Shown here: piece by piece, positions 20,884 through 28,903 of the stretch
How the letters are laid out: each line of letters opens with the position of its first letter
Position numbering within the stretch: the first letter of the stretch is position 1
Assembly (NCBI RefSeq): GCF_900188335.1
Contig: NZ_FZOY01000003.1
Location: 62,001 to 126,000, forward strand
Direction of reading: 5' to 3'
DNA length: 64,000 bases
DNA from: Tropicimonas sediminicola
GTDB taxonomy: Bacteria > Pseudomonadota > Alphaproteobacteria > Rhodobacterales > Rhodobacteraceae
Program-made: the position numbers and the translations under genes
Notes under the pieces: generated by a model
The model's input: only the letters and a program-made list of their open reading frames with translations
Databases searched by the model: none
Told to the model about the DNA's origin: nothing

Positions 20884-22533
20884 ATGCTGCGTGGGCTCGA
20901 GATCCGTGACATGCTGATCATCGACCGGCTGGACCTGGAGTTCCAGCCGGGTCTCAACGTGCTGACCGGCGAGACCGGGGCGGGCAAGTCGATCCTGCTC
21001 GACACGCTCGGCTTCGTTCTCGGCTGGCGCGGGCGGGCCGACCTCGTGCGCAGTGGTGCGGCCCAGGGCGAGGTGACCGCCTGGTTCGACCTTCCGGAGG
21101 GCCATCCGGCGCGGGCGGTGCTCGAGGAGGCGGGGCTCGATGCCGGCGACGAGCTGATCCTGCGGCGGGTCAATGCCGGCGACGGCCGCAAGACCGCCTG
21201 GGTCAACGACCGGCGCACCTCGGGCGAGGTGCTGCGTCAGCTCTCCGCGACGCTGGTGGAGCTGCACGGCCAGCATGACGACCGCGGGCTGCTCAATCCC
21301 CGCGGCCACAGGGACCTGCTCGACGAATTCGCCGGCACCGCCGCCCTGATCTCCGACGTCCGCCGGGCCTGGGAGGCGCGGCGCAGCGCGGCGCAGGCGC
21401 TGGAGGCCGCCGAGGCGCGGCTGGCCGGGTTGCGGGCGGAGGAGGAGTTCCTGCGCCACGCGGTGGGCGAGCTGGAGAAGCTCGCGCCCGAGCCCGGCGA
21501 AGAGGAGGCGCTCGACGCCCGCCGCCGGCTGATGCAGGCTGCCGAGCGGGTGCGCGAGGATATTGCCCGCGCCCATGGCGCGGTGTCGTCGGAGGGCGCG
21601 GAGGGGCTGGTGTCCGACGCGATCCGCTGGCTCGACGGAGCGGCGGAGCATGTGGAGGGCCGGCTCGACGCGGCTGCCACCGCGCTCGGGCAGGCGCTGG
21701 AGGCGCTGGCCGAGGCCGAGCAGCAGATCACCGATTGCCTCGAGGGGCTGGCCTTCGATCCGGGCGAGCTCGACCGGCTGACCGACCGGCTCTTCGCGAT
21801 CCGCGAGATGGCGCGCAAGTACCAGGTGCTGCCCGACGATCTGGCCGCCAAGGCCGCCGAACTGCGCGGCAGTCTCGAGGCGCTCGACGCCTGGGCAGGG
21901 GACATCGCCGGCCTGCGCGCCACGCTGGCGGGGGCCGAGGCCGCGCATCTCGCGGCCTGCGAGGCCCTGAACGAGGCGCGCCGCGCCGCCGCCGCCCGGC
22001 TCGACGCCGCCATGTCGGCCGAACTGTCGCCGCTCAAGATGGAGCGCGCGGTTTTCACCACCGAAATCGCCGCCACGGAGCCCGGCGCCGAGGGGCAGGA
22101 CGCGGTGCAGTTCACCGTGGCCACCAACCCCGGCGCCCCGTCCGGGCCGCTGAACCGCATCGCCTCGGGCGGGGAGCTGTCGCGCTTCCTGCTGGCCCTA
22201 AAGGTCTGCCTGATGGGCGAGGCGCATGGCATGACGATGATCTTCGACGAGATCGACCGCGGCGTCGGCGGCGCCACCGCCGACGCGGTCGGGCGCAGGC
22301 TCGCGACCCTGGCGCGGAGCGCCCAGGTGCTCGTCGTCACCCATTCCCCGCAGGTCGCGGCCCTCGGGGGGCATCACTGGCGGGTCGAGAAACAGATGAG
22401 CGACGGGGCGACCCTGTCGTCGGTCGTGCCGCTCGACGCCGACGAAAGAGTGGACGAACTGGCCCGGATGCTGGCCGGCGACCGGGTCACGGAGGAGGCC
22501 CGCGCCGCGGCGCGCGCGCTTCTGAGCCATTGA
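20884..22533 (+). CDS. recN: RecN, DNA repair SMC-like ATPase
   Basis: Cytoplasmic SMC-family ATPase acting early in double-strand break repair; 549 residues. Walker A GETGAGKSILLD lies near residue 33. HGQHDDRGLLNPRGH, a central Ala/Glu-rich coiled coil (about 160-360), the ABC signature ASGGELSRFLLALK, Walker B MIFDEIDRGVGG and VVTHSPQVAAL all follow in order. MLRGLEIRDML is taken as the start because RecN proteins begin a few residues before this strand. Confidence 0.96.
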   Translation: MLRGLEIRDMLIIDRLDLEFQPGLNVLTGETGAGKSILLDTLGFVLGWRGRADLVRSGAAQGEVTAWFDLPEGHPARAVLEEAGLDAGDELILRRVNAGDGRKTAWVNDRRTSGEVLRQLSATLVELHGQHDDRGLLNPRGHRDLLDEFAGTAALISDVRRAWEARRSAAQALEAAEARLAGLRAEEEFLRHAVGELEKLAPEPGEEEALDARRRLMQAAERVREDIARAHGAVSSEGAEGLVSDAIRWLDGAAEHVEGRLDAAATALGQALEALAEAEQQITDCLEGLAFDPGELDRLTDRLFAIREMARKYQVLPDDLAAKAAELRGSLEALDAWAGDIAGLRATLAGAEAAHLAACEALNEARRAAAARLDAAMSAELSPLKMERAVFTTEIAATEPGAEGQDAVQFTVATNPGAPSGPLNRIASGGELSRFLLALKVCLMGEAHGMTMIFDEIDRGVGGATADAVGRRLATLARSAQVLVVTHSPQVAALGGHHWRVEKQMSDGATLSSVVPLDADERVDELARMLAGDRVTEEARAAARALLSH

Positions 22534-22591
22534 CCTGCACGTCGGGGCGTGGGAGCCAATATGTCCGGGGCGGTGGTATGAGGAGAGTGTT

Positions 22592-23311
22592 ATGTTGGAG
22601 ACGGTAAACCCAGACAGCTATCCCAGGCTGTACGGCCCGAGCGAGGGCTATCTCTTCGTCATCACCTATGGCCGCTCCGGCTCGACGCTGCTTCAGAATC
22701 TCCTCAACAGCATCGACGGCTACTGCATCCGCGGTGAGAACAACGGCACGCTCCAGCACCTCGCCCTGGCCTGGAACGCCATGGCGAACAAGAGCCCCAT
22801 GGCCAACGTGCGCCGCGCCGGGCGGACGACGGAGCAGAGCGATCCCTGGTACGGCACCGAGCTGACGGACGGGGATCGGTTCGGAGCCGCGATGGGCAAT
22901 GCCTTCGTCGACGAGGTGCTGAAGCTGCCCGAGGGCACCCGCGTCGGCGGCTTCAAGGAAATCCGCTACCTGATGCCGCGATGGGAGTTCATGATCCACA
23001 TGAACTACCTGCTGCGGTTCTTCCCGAACCCCCGTTTCGTGTTCAACACCCGCGATCACGCGTCGGTCGCGCGGTCGGGCTGGTGGGCCGAGTGCAACAC
23101 CGAGAACGTGCTCAACCAGCTCAGCACCGCCGAAGCGACCTGGGACGTCTTCATCGAGGCGCATCCCGAGCGCTGCCTCAAGCTGCATTACGATGAATAC
23201 ACCGCCGACCCGGGCTGCTTCGACGCGCTGTTCGACTTCCTCGGCGAGCCCCGCGATCCGGAACTGGTCGAACGCGTCCTCGACACCCGCCTGACGCACC
23301 TCAAGAAGTAG
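22592..23311 (+). CDS. Sulfotransferase family protein (Stf-like)
   Basis: 239-residue cytosolic sulfotransferase, acceptor unknown. The 5'-phosphosulfate loop of PAPS-binding enzymes is seen as YGRSGSTLLQNLLNS near the N terminus, and the 3'-phosphate region as FVFNTRDHASVARSGWW. It is shorter than typical Stf0 proteins but intact at both ends. It begins 58 bases after recN and is followed 118 bases later by a second, only distantly related sulfotransferase. Together they suggest sulfation of a glycan, lipid or metabolite. Confidence 0.82.
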   Translation: MLETVNPDSYPRLYGPSEGYLFVITYGRSGSTLLQNLLNSIDGYCIRGENNGTLQHLALAWNAMANKSPMANVRRAGRTTEQSDPWYGTELTDGDRFGAAMGNAFVDEVLKLPEGTRVGGFKEIRYLMPRWEFMIHMNYLLRFFPNPRFVFNTRDHASVARSGWWAECNTENVLNQLSTAEATWDVFIEAHPERCLKLHYDEYTADPGCFDALFDFLGEPRDPELVERVLDTRLTHLKK

Positions 23312-23429
23312 GCCCGCCGCCACGGGCGCCGGCAGCTTGCAGGACGCCGCGCCGCGTCGGCGCGCCCTTGCGTCGCTTGCCGTCTCCTGAGCGCCGTGCT
23401 AGCCCACCTTGGAAAATCCAGAGGCAAGT

Positions 23430-24095
23430 ATGCAGATCGCTGTCCGCAACCGTTTCGTTTTCGTTGCCAACTCCAAGGCTGCCTCCACGTCGCTCGAAAA
23501 GGCCCTGTCTCCCCATGCGGAGATCCAGCGCAGCGGTCGCCCGAGCCGCAAGCACATCCACATGAGCAAGCTGCTGGAGGTCTACGATTTCCTCTTCGAG
23601 CAGCCCGGGTACGGCCCCGAGACCTTCTTCAAGTTCGCGGTCATGCGCGAGCCGATGGAATGGATCGCCTCCTGGTACCGGTACCGCTCCGGCAACGATG
23701 TCGGCTCGGCCATCGATGGCAAGATGACCTTTGCCGATTTCTGGGAGCGCAACGACTGGAACATCACCCGGAAGGACGGCACGCGAAACCTGCAGAGCCA
23801 CTTCATGTGCGATGACGCGGGCAAACCGCTGGTGGATTTCATCATCCGGTACGACCGCCTCGCCACGGAATTCCCCGAGATCTGCAAGGGGCTTCGCCTC
23901 AAGGTGGAGCTGCCCGAGTTGAACGTGAGCCGGATTGGCCGCGGCGACAGCGTGATCCCCGAAGAGCTGCGCACGGAGGTCTCGGACCATTTCGCCGAGG
24001 ATTACGCGCTCTACGACCGGATCGACGAGATCAACCGGCGCGGCCGCGAGGTGCTCGCCGAAACCCGGGTCCATGCGCGGCGCAGGCGCGCCTGA
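23430..24095 (+). CDS. Sulfotransferase family 2-like protein
   Basis: 221-residue protein of the sulfotransferase-2/carbohydrate type. The modified PAPS loop FVFVANSKAASTSLEKAL and the later KFAVMREPMEWIASWYRYR are the family hallmarks (Arg-Glu/Asp-Pro-x-x-Arg/Trp region). The start is placed at ATG 23430, preceded by AGAGGCAAG; an upstream TTG at 23409 would add seven residues. It ends 11 bases before the convergent FAD oxidase. Confidence 0.82.
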   Translation: MQIAVRNRFVFVANSKAASTSLEKALSPHAEIQRSGRPSRKHIHMSKLLEVYDFLFEQPGYGPETFFKFAVMREPMEWIASWYRYRSGNDVGSAIDGKMTFADFWERNDWNITRKDGTRNLQSHFMCDDAGKPLVDFIIRYDRLATEFPEICKGLRLKVELPELNVSRIGRGDSVIPEELRTEVSDHFAEDYALYDRIDEINRRGREVLAETRVHARRRRA

Positions 24096-24106
24096 CGGCC
24101 CGGATC

Positions 24107-25483
24107 TCAGGCCTCCGGTGGCACCAGCTTGCCCGGGTTGAGGATGTCGCCCGGATCGAGCGCCCGCTTCATCGCGCCCATCACCTGCCAGGCCGCGCCA
24201 TGCTCGGCCTCCATGTAGCCGAGCTTGCCCAGCCCAACGCCATGTTCGCCCGTCACGGTGCCGCCGAGCCGCAGGGCGCGCTCCACCATCCGGTGCGACA
24301 GCGCCTTGGCCACCTCCAGCTCCTCGGCCGCGCCATCCTCAATCAGCAGCACGGCGTGGAAATTGCCGTCCCCGACATGGCCCAGGATCGGTCCGGGTAT
24401 GCCGCTGTCCTCGATGTCGGCGCGGGTCTCCTCCACCGCCTCGGCGAGCCGCGAGATCGGCACGCAGAGGTCGGTCACCACCGCCCGCGCGCCCTTCCGG
24501 CTGGCCAGGATCGCGTAATAGGCATTGTGCCGCATGGTCCAGAGCGCGCTGCGATCCTCCGCCCGCGCCGACCAGCGAAACCCCTCGCCGCCCATGTCCG
24601 TGACCAGTTCGCCGAACCGCTCGGCATCTTCCGCCACGCCCTGCGGCGAGCCGTGGAATTCGACCAGCAGGTGCGGCTTCAACGGGAACTCCATCCCGGC
24701 ATAGGCATTCACCGCCGCCGCCGTCGCCGCGTCGACGAACTCGATCCGCGCCACCGGAATGCCCGACTGCACCGTCGCGATCACCGTGTCCACCGCGTCG
24801 CCGATCCGGTCGAAGGCGCAGACCGCGGCCGAGATCGCCTCGGGTTGCCCGTGGAGCCTGAGCGTCAGCTCGGTGATCAGCCCCAGCGTCCCCTCCGAGC
24901 CCACGAAGAGCCGCGTCAGGTCGTAGCCCGCCGCCGACTTGCGGGCCCGCGTGCCGGTCCGGATCACCCGCCCGTCGGCCAGCACCACCTGCAGGCCCAG
25001 CACGTTGTCGGCCATCGAGCCGTACCGCACCGTGGTCGTCCCGCTCGCCCGCGTCGCCGCCATGCCGCCGAGCGCGGCGTTGGCCCCGGGATCGACCGGA
25101 AAGAACAGCCCCGTCGCCCGCAGCTCCCGGTTCAGCGCCTCGCGGGTCATGCCCGGCTGCACCACGGCGTCCATGTCGGCCTGGTGCACCTCGAGCAACC
25201 GGGCCATCCGGCTGAAATCCACGCAAACCCCGCCGCGCACCGCCAGCGAATGCCCCTCCAGCGAGGTGCCGGTGCCCCAGGCCACCACCGGGCAGCCCTG
25301 CGCGTTGCAGATCGCCGCCAGCCGCGAGACCTCTTCGGTGCTTTCGGGATAGACCACCGCATCCGGCGGGGTGAGGGGAAAATAGCTCTCCGAGCGGCCG
25401 TGCAGCTCCAGGTCGGACCCGGACCGCACCAGTCGGTCCCCGAACACACCGGCCAGCTCGGTGATGGCTGCTGCGATGGTCAT
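24107..25483 (-). CDS. FAD-linked oxidase, D-lactate dehydrogenase / GlcD-like
   Basis: 458-residue flavoenzyme of the VAO/FAD_binding_4 class oxidising a 2-hydroxy acid such as D-lactate or glycolate. PCMH-type FAD domain: VVYPESTEEVSRLAAICN, VVAWGTGTSLEGHSLAV, PGANAALGGMAATRASGT, VGSEGTLGLITELTLRL. The FAD-oxidase C domain ends GHVGDGNFHAVLL, GTVTGEHGVGLGKLGYM and DPGDILNPGKLVP. No glcE or glcF partner lies next to it, so D-lactate dehydrogenase is somewhat more likely than a three-subunit glycolate oxidase. MTIAAAI is preferred over a far-upstream start that would read through non-coding DNA. Confidence 0.92.
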   Translation of the reverse strand: MTIAAAITELAGVFGDRLVRSGSDLELHGRSESYFPLTPPDAVVYPESTEEVSRLAAICNAQGCPVVAWGTGTSLEGHSLAVRGGVCVDFSRMARLLEVHQADMDAVVQPGMTREALNRELRATGLFFPVDPGANAALGGMAATRASGTTTVRYGSMADNVLGLQVVLADGRVIRTGTRARKSAAGYDLTRLFVGSEGTLGLITELTLRLHGQPEAISAAVCAFDRIGDAVDTVIATVQSGIPVARIEFVDAATAAAVNAYAGMEFPLKPHLLVEFHGSPQGVAEDAERFGELVTDMGGEGFRWSARAEDRSALWTMRHNAYYAILASRKGARAVVTDLCVPISRLAEAVEETRADIEDSGIPGPILGHVGDGNFHAVLLIEDGAAEELEVAKALSHRMVERALRLGGTVTGEHGVGLGKLGYMEAEHGAAWQVMGAMKRALDPGDILNPGKLVPPEA

Positions 25484-25600
25484 CGGCCCCTCCCGGTCTG
25501 CGCCCGCAAACCTAGGCCAGCCCCCGATCCGCGAAAACCCCCGTTCCGCCCGGCCCCGGGCCTTGGGCGGGTCCATGCCGTCGCACCCCGGGAACTCGCG

Positions 25601-25662
25601 CCCGGTCCCGCTTCTTCTTGGTCCAAATACCCGTTTCCCGTCCGCGCCGCGGGGCGCAATGG
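25601..25662 (-). repeat. Composite intergenic repeat, copy C (minus orientation)
   Basis: It lies in the 314-base gap between the divergent FAD oxidase and ClC genes. On the minus strand a GCGCCCCGCGGCGCG hairpin precedes the tail GGGTATTTGGACCAAGAAGA (25613-25632). The rest of the gap shows no gene or clear promoter consensus. Confidence 0.65.
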
Positions 25663-25797
25663 CCGGGCTAGGGCGCCGCGATCCGAGTTCAGGCTTGGAG
25701 CGGCCCCCGCGATCCCCTAGGAACAGAGGAGGCCCGGCTGTCCCGCCGCCGGCGCCGGCCCCGACCCGAGCCACGTCCAGCCACGGAACAAGGCGCC

Positions 25798-27486
25798 TTG
25801 AGCGAACGCACACTCGACCTGATCCGGCGGCAGATCCAGGAAAGCCGCGACGGCCTCGAGCAGGGCTGGCAGCTGCTGCTCCGCCAGGGGCCGAGCCAGA
25901 TCCAGTTCTGGTTCATCGCGCTCGCTGTCGGCATCGTCGCCGGTGCCGCCGCCGTGGCCTTCCGCGAGGGCATCACCTGGCTCCAGGGCCTGCTCTACGC
26001 CGCCCCCGATGTCCGCCACATCCATTCCCACGCCCGCACGCTGCCCTGGTGGTGGCTGATGGCGCTGCCGGTGCTCGGCGGCCTCACCGTCGGGCTGATC
26101 CTCAACCGCTTCACCCCCGATGGCCGCGTGCGCTCGGTGGCCGACGTGATCGAGGACGCGGCCCTGCACAAGGGCAGGGTAGAGATGCGGGCCGGCCTCG
26201 CCTCGGCGGCGGCCTCGCTCATCACCCTCTCCTCGGGCGGCTCCTCCGGGCGCGAGGGGCCCGTCGTCCACCTCGCCGGCGTGGTCTCGACCTGGGTCTG
26301 CGAACGCCTCCGGGCCGACGCGATCACCGGGCGCGACCTGCTGGGCTGCGCCGTCGCCGCCGCGGTCTCGGCCTCGTTCAACGCCCCCATCGCCGGCGCA
26401 CTCTTCGCCCTCGAGGTGGTGCTGCGCCACTTCGCGGTCCATGCCTTCGCCCCGATCGCGATTGCCTCGGTCGCGGGCACCGTGGTCAGCCGCATGGTCT
26501 TCGGCGACGTTACCGAGTTCACCCTGAACCCCTCGACCTCGCTCACCTTCTACGTCGAACTGCCGGCCTTCCTGCTGCTCGGGCTGCTCTGCGGGGTCGT
26601 GGCGGTGGTGCTGATGCGGGCGATCTTCTTCGCCGACGAATTCGCGAGCCACCTGCAGGCCCGCCGCGGCATCCCGGCCGTGCTGCGCCCGGCGCTCGCC
26701 GGGGTCCTGCTCGGAGCGCTCGCCATCGCCTTCCCGCATATCATCGGCGTCGGCTACGAGACGACGAGCGCGGCGCTGCGCAGCGAGCTGCTGTTCCACG
26801 AAGCCCTCGTGCTGGCGATCCTCAAGGTCGTCGCCGTGGCGATCACCATGGCCGGGCGCATGGGCGGCGGCGTGTTCTCGCCCTCGCTCATGGTCGGCGC
26901 GCTGACCGGGCTCGCCTTCGGCTATGTCGCCACCTCGCTGGTCCCGCAATATTCCGGCTCGGGCGAGCTCTACGCGCTGGCCGGCATGGGGGCGGTCGCC
27001 GCCGCGGTGCTCGGCGCGCCGATCTCGACCACGCTCATCGTCTTCGAACTGACCGGCGACTGGCAGACCGGCCTCGCCGTGATGGTCGCCGTCTCGCTCT
27101 CGACCGCGCTGGCCAGCCGGCTGGTCGACCGCTCCTTCTTCCTCACCCAACTCGAGCATCGCGACGTGCACCTCGCCGCCGGTCCGCAGGCCTACCTGCT
27201 CTCGATCTACTCTGCCGCGGTGATCATGCGCTCAAAGGACAGCCCCCGCGCCGCTCCCGAAGCCGCCTGCCGCGAGCTGATCGAGAAGGGCATCTCGATC
27301 ACCCCCGACACCACGCTGGAAGTGGCCCTGCCGATGTTCGACGACACCGGCCAGCCCTTCCTGCCGGTCGTCGCCGCGGCAAAGACCAAGGGCGCGCCGG
27401 AACTGCTCGGCGCGCTCTTCCAGGTCGATGCGCTCAAGGCCTACAACCGCGCGCTGGCCGAAACCGCGGCCGAGGAGCATTCCTGA
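25798..27486 (+). CDS. ClC-family voltage-gated chloride channel/transporter
   Basis: 562-residue polytopic membrane protein moving chloride. ClC selectivity motifs are clear: GGSSGREGP with the gating Glu153 (ClC-ec1 Glu148 position), FNAPIAGALFALE, and GGGVFSPSL (GxFxP). The residue aligned with the ClC-ec1 internal proton Glu203 is Val207. The C terminus beyond the membrane part (about residue 445 on) resembles a cytoplasmic CBS-type pair (LIEKGISITPDTTLEVAL ... FLPVV). The start is TTG at 25798; no better in-frame start is visible. Divergent from the FAD oxidase. Confidence 0.93.
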   Translation: MSERTLDLIRRQIQESRDGLEQGWQLLLRQGPSQIQFWFIALAVGIVAGAAAVAFREGITWLQGLLYAAPDVRHIHSHARTLPWWWLMALPVLGGLTVGLILNRFTPDGRVRSVADVIEDAALHKGRVEMRAGLASAAASLITLSSGGSSGREGPVVHLAGVVSTWVCERLRADAITGRDLLGCAVAAAVSASFNAPIAGALFALEVVLRHFAVHAFAPIAIASVAGTVVSRMVFGDVTEFTLNPSTSLTFYVELPAFLLLGLLCGVVAVVLMRAIFFADEFASHLQARRGIPAVLRPALAGVLLGALAIAFPHIIGVGYETTSAALRSELLFHEALVLAILKVVAVAITMAGRMGGGVFSPSLMVGALTGLAFGYVATSLVPQYSGSGELYALAGMGAVAAAVLGAPISTTLIVFELTGDWQTGLAVMVAVSLSTALASRLVDRSFFLTQLEHRDVHLAAGPQAYLLSIYSAAVIMRSKDSPRAAPEAACRELIEKGISITPDTTLEVALPMFDDTGQPFLPVVAAAKTKGAPELLGALFQVDALKAYNRALAETAAEEHS

Positions 27487-27543
27487 CCCCGCCCGCCGCG
27501 GCACCGCACAAGGCCCCGGAGCGCTCTCTGAAGTCGCAAGGCG

Positions 27544-28326
27544 TTACTCCCCGGGCGCGAACACTTGCCGCTCGTAGACCGGCCGGCTGATGATCGCCAC
27601 CAGGCGCTCGCTGCCGTCGAACATGTCGGCCAGTTCCGGCACGTCGATGCTGATCTCGACCGTGCCGTCGAGCGTCTTGCCGAGACCCTCGCTCATCGCC
27701 ACGTCATCGAGTTGGCGGTAGTGGAAGATCCGGTGGAACGTGGGCGTGGTCGCCGAAAAGGCCGTGCTCTTGCCCTCCGACCAGACCGGCATGCCCGCGA
27801 CATGGGAATAGCGCACGGATATCTGGCCGCCGCCTTCGGGGGCGATCACCCAGTCCTCCGACCGCACGCGGCTTTCGCCCTCCGACCCGTCAAGGCCGCT
27901 CTTGCGTCCGATCGTGGCCGCCACCGAGATGCCGAACGGGTCGTGTGTAGCATCGGTCGCATAGATCCGCGTCGCGAAGAGCTGAGGCTTGCCGCCCTCG
28001 GCCATGGCAAAGCTGGCCAACACGGCTTCGCGGGCCGCGAAGGGCTCGGCCGGCGTGCCGTCCGCCTCGAGCCGGAGATGCCGGTCGATCAGCACCAGCA
28101 GCACGTTGGTCCCCGCCATCGGCCCGCGCGGCAACGTGACCAGCCCGTAGCCGTCCGGCAGCCATTCCTCGACCGCCGCCTCGGGGGCTGCAAAGCCCAG
28201 CACCACGCGGCTGTCGACATTGGTTCCCACAAGCGTTTCCTCGGCCGCGACGGGGCCGCCCGCCGTGGTCAGCGCAAGCCCCACGGCCAGCGCTGCGCCT
28301 GTCATCCGAAACAGGGTGTTTTTCAT
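27544..28326 (-). CDS. Exported protein of unknown function
   Basis: 260 residues with a clear Sec signal peptide (MKNTLFRMTGAALAVGLALT..., cleavage around GGPVAA-EE). The mature protein has alternating strand-like segments such as GTNVLLVLIDRHLRLEADG, LFATRIYATDATHDPFGIS and GQISVRYSHVAGMPVW. I recognise no family, and a lipocalin-like or acetoacetate-decarboxylase-like barrel is only a guess. It is convergent with ClC (57 bases) and 146 bases downstream of the DUF427 gene on the same strand. Confidence 0.75.
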   Translation of the reverse strand: MKNTLFRMTGAALAVGLALTTAGGPVAAEETLVGTNVDSRVVLGFAAPEAAVEEWLPDGYGLVTLPRGPMAGTNVLLVLIDRHLRLEADGTPAEPFAAREAVLASFAMAEGGKPQLFATRIYATDATHDPFGISVAATIGRKSGLDGSEGESRVRSEDWVIAPEGGGQISVRYSHVAGMPVWSEGKSTAFSATTPTFHRIFHYRQLDDVAMSEGLGKTLDGTVEISIDVPELADMFDGSERLVAIISRPVYERQVFAPGE

Positions 28327-28472
28327 GGCGTGTCCTCCTCCCTCGACAGCGCCCGGCCATCAGGGCGGAGCGCCCGTGTCGGAAGGATAGCACCCGGAGC
28401 GTTGCCGCTCCTTGAGATGGGTCAGGCCGCGCCTCGCCCCTCCCCAAGGGCAGGCCACGGCCGGGCAGCGCC

Positions 28473-28820
28473 TCAGATGCGCTCGACGGCGATCTCGTCG
28501 CTGCTGGTGTAGAAGGCGATGTGATCCTTGATCCGGTCCATCCCTTCCACCGGGGCCTCGTAGGACCAGGCGGCATTTTCCAGCGTCCGGCTCTTGGTCT
28601 CGATGGAGAAGTAGCGCGCCGCGCCCATGCGGGGCGAGCGGGTCAGCTCCTCGGTCGGCTCGAGAAAGGCCATCGCGATGTCGGTGCGCGGGAAGTAGAT
28701 GACGGGGGCGCTGTCGCCCTCGACGAGCTCGAGCGCGTTCATGCTCTCTGCCAGCACGGCGCCGCCGGCGCGGACGGTCCACGTGCCGTCCGCCTTGCGG
28801 ATCTTGATATGGTCAACCAT
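28473..28820 (-). CDS. DUF427 domain protein
   Basis: 115-residue soluble protein with the DUF427 pattern: VRAGGAVLAESMNALELVEG, VIYFPRTDIAMAFLEPTE, then ARYFSIET and AAWSYEAPVEGMDRIKDHIAFY. The family is a small beta-rich fold of unknown biochemical function. The ATG at 28820 is used since upstream codons in frame fall in A/T-rich non-coding sequence (AACTTGCATGAAAAATGATT) that looks like a promoter region. It may form a loose minus-strand unit with the exported gene. Confidence 0.85.
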   Translation of the reverse strand: MVDHIKIRKADGTWTVRAGGAVLAESMNALELVEGDSAPVIYFPRTDIAMAFLEPTEELTRSPRMGAARYFSIETKSRTLENAAWSYEAPVEGMDRIKDHIAFYTSSDEIAVERI

Positions 28821-28903
28821 TGCGGTCCCTCTGAGTGGTGCGCCAACTCCTAATGGGCGGCGGATGTGAAACTTGCATGAAAAATGATTGTTAGCGCCTA
28901 AAG

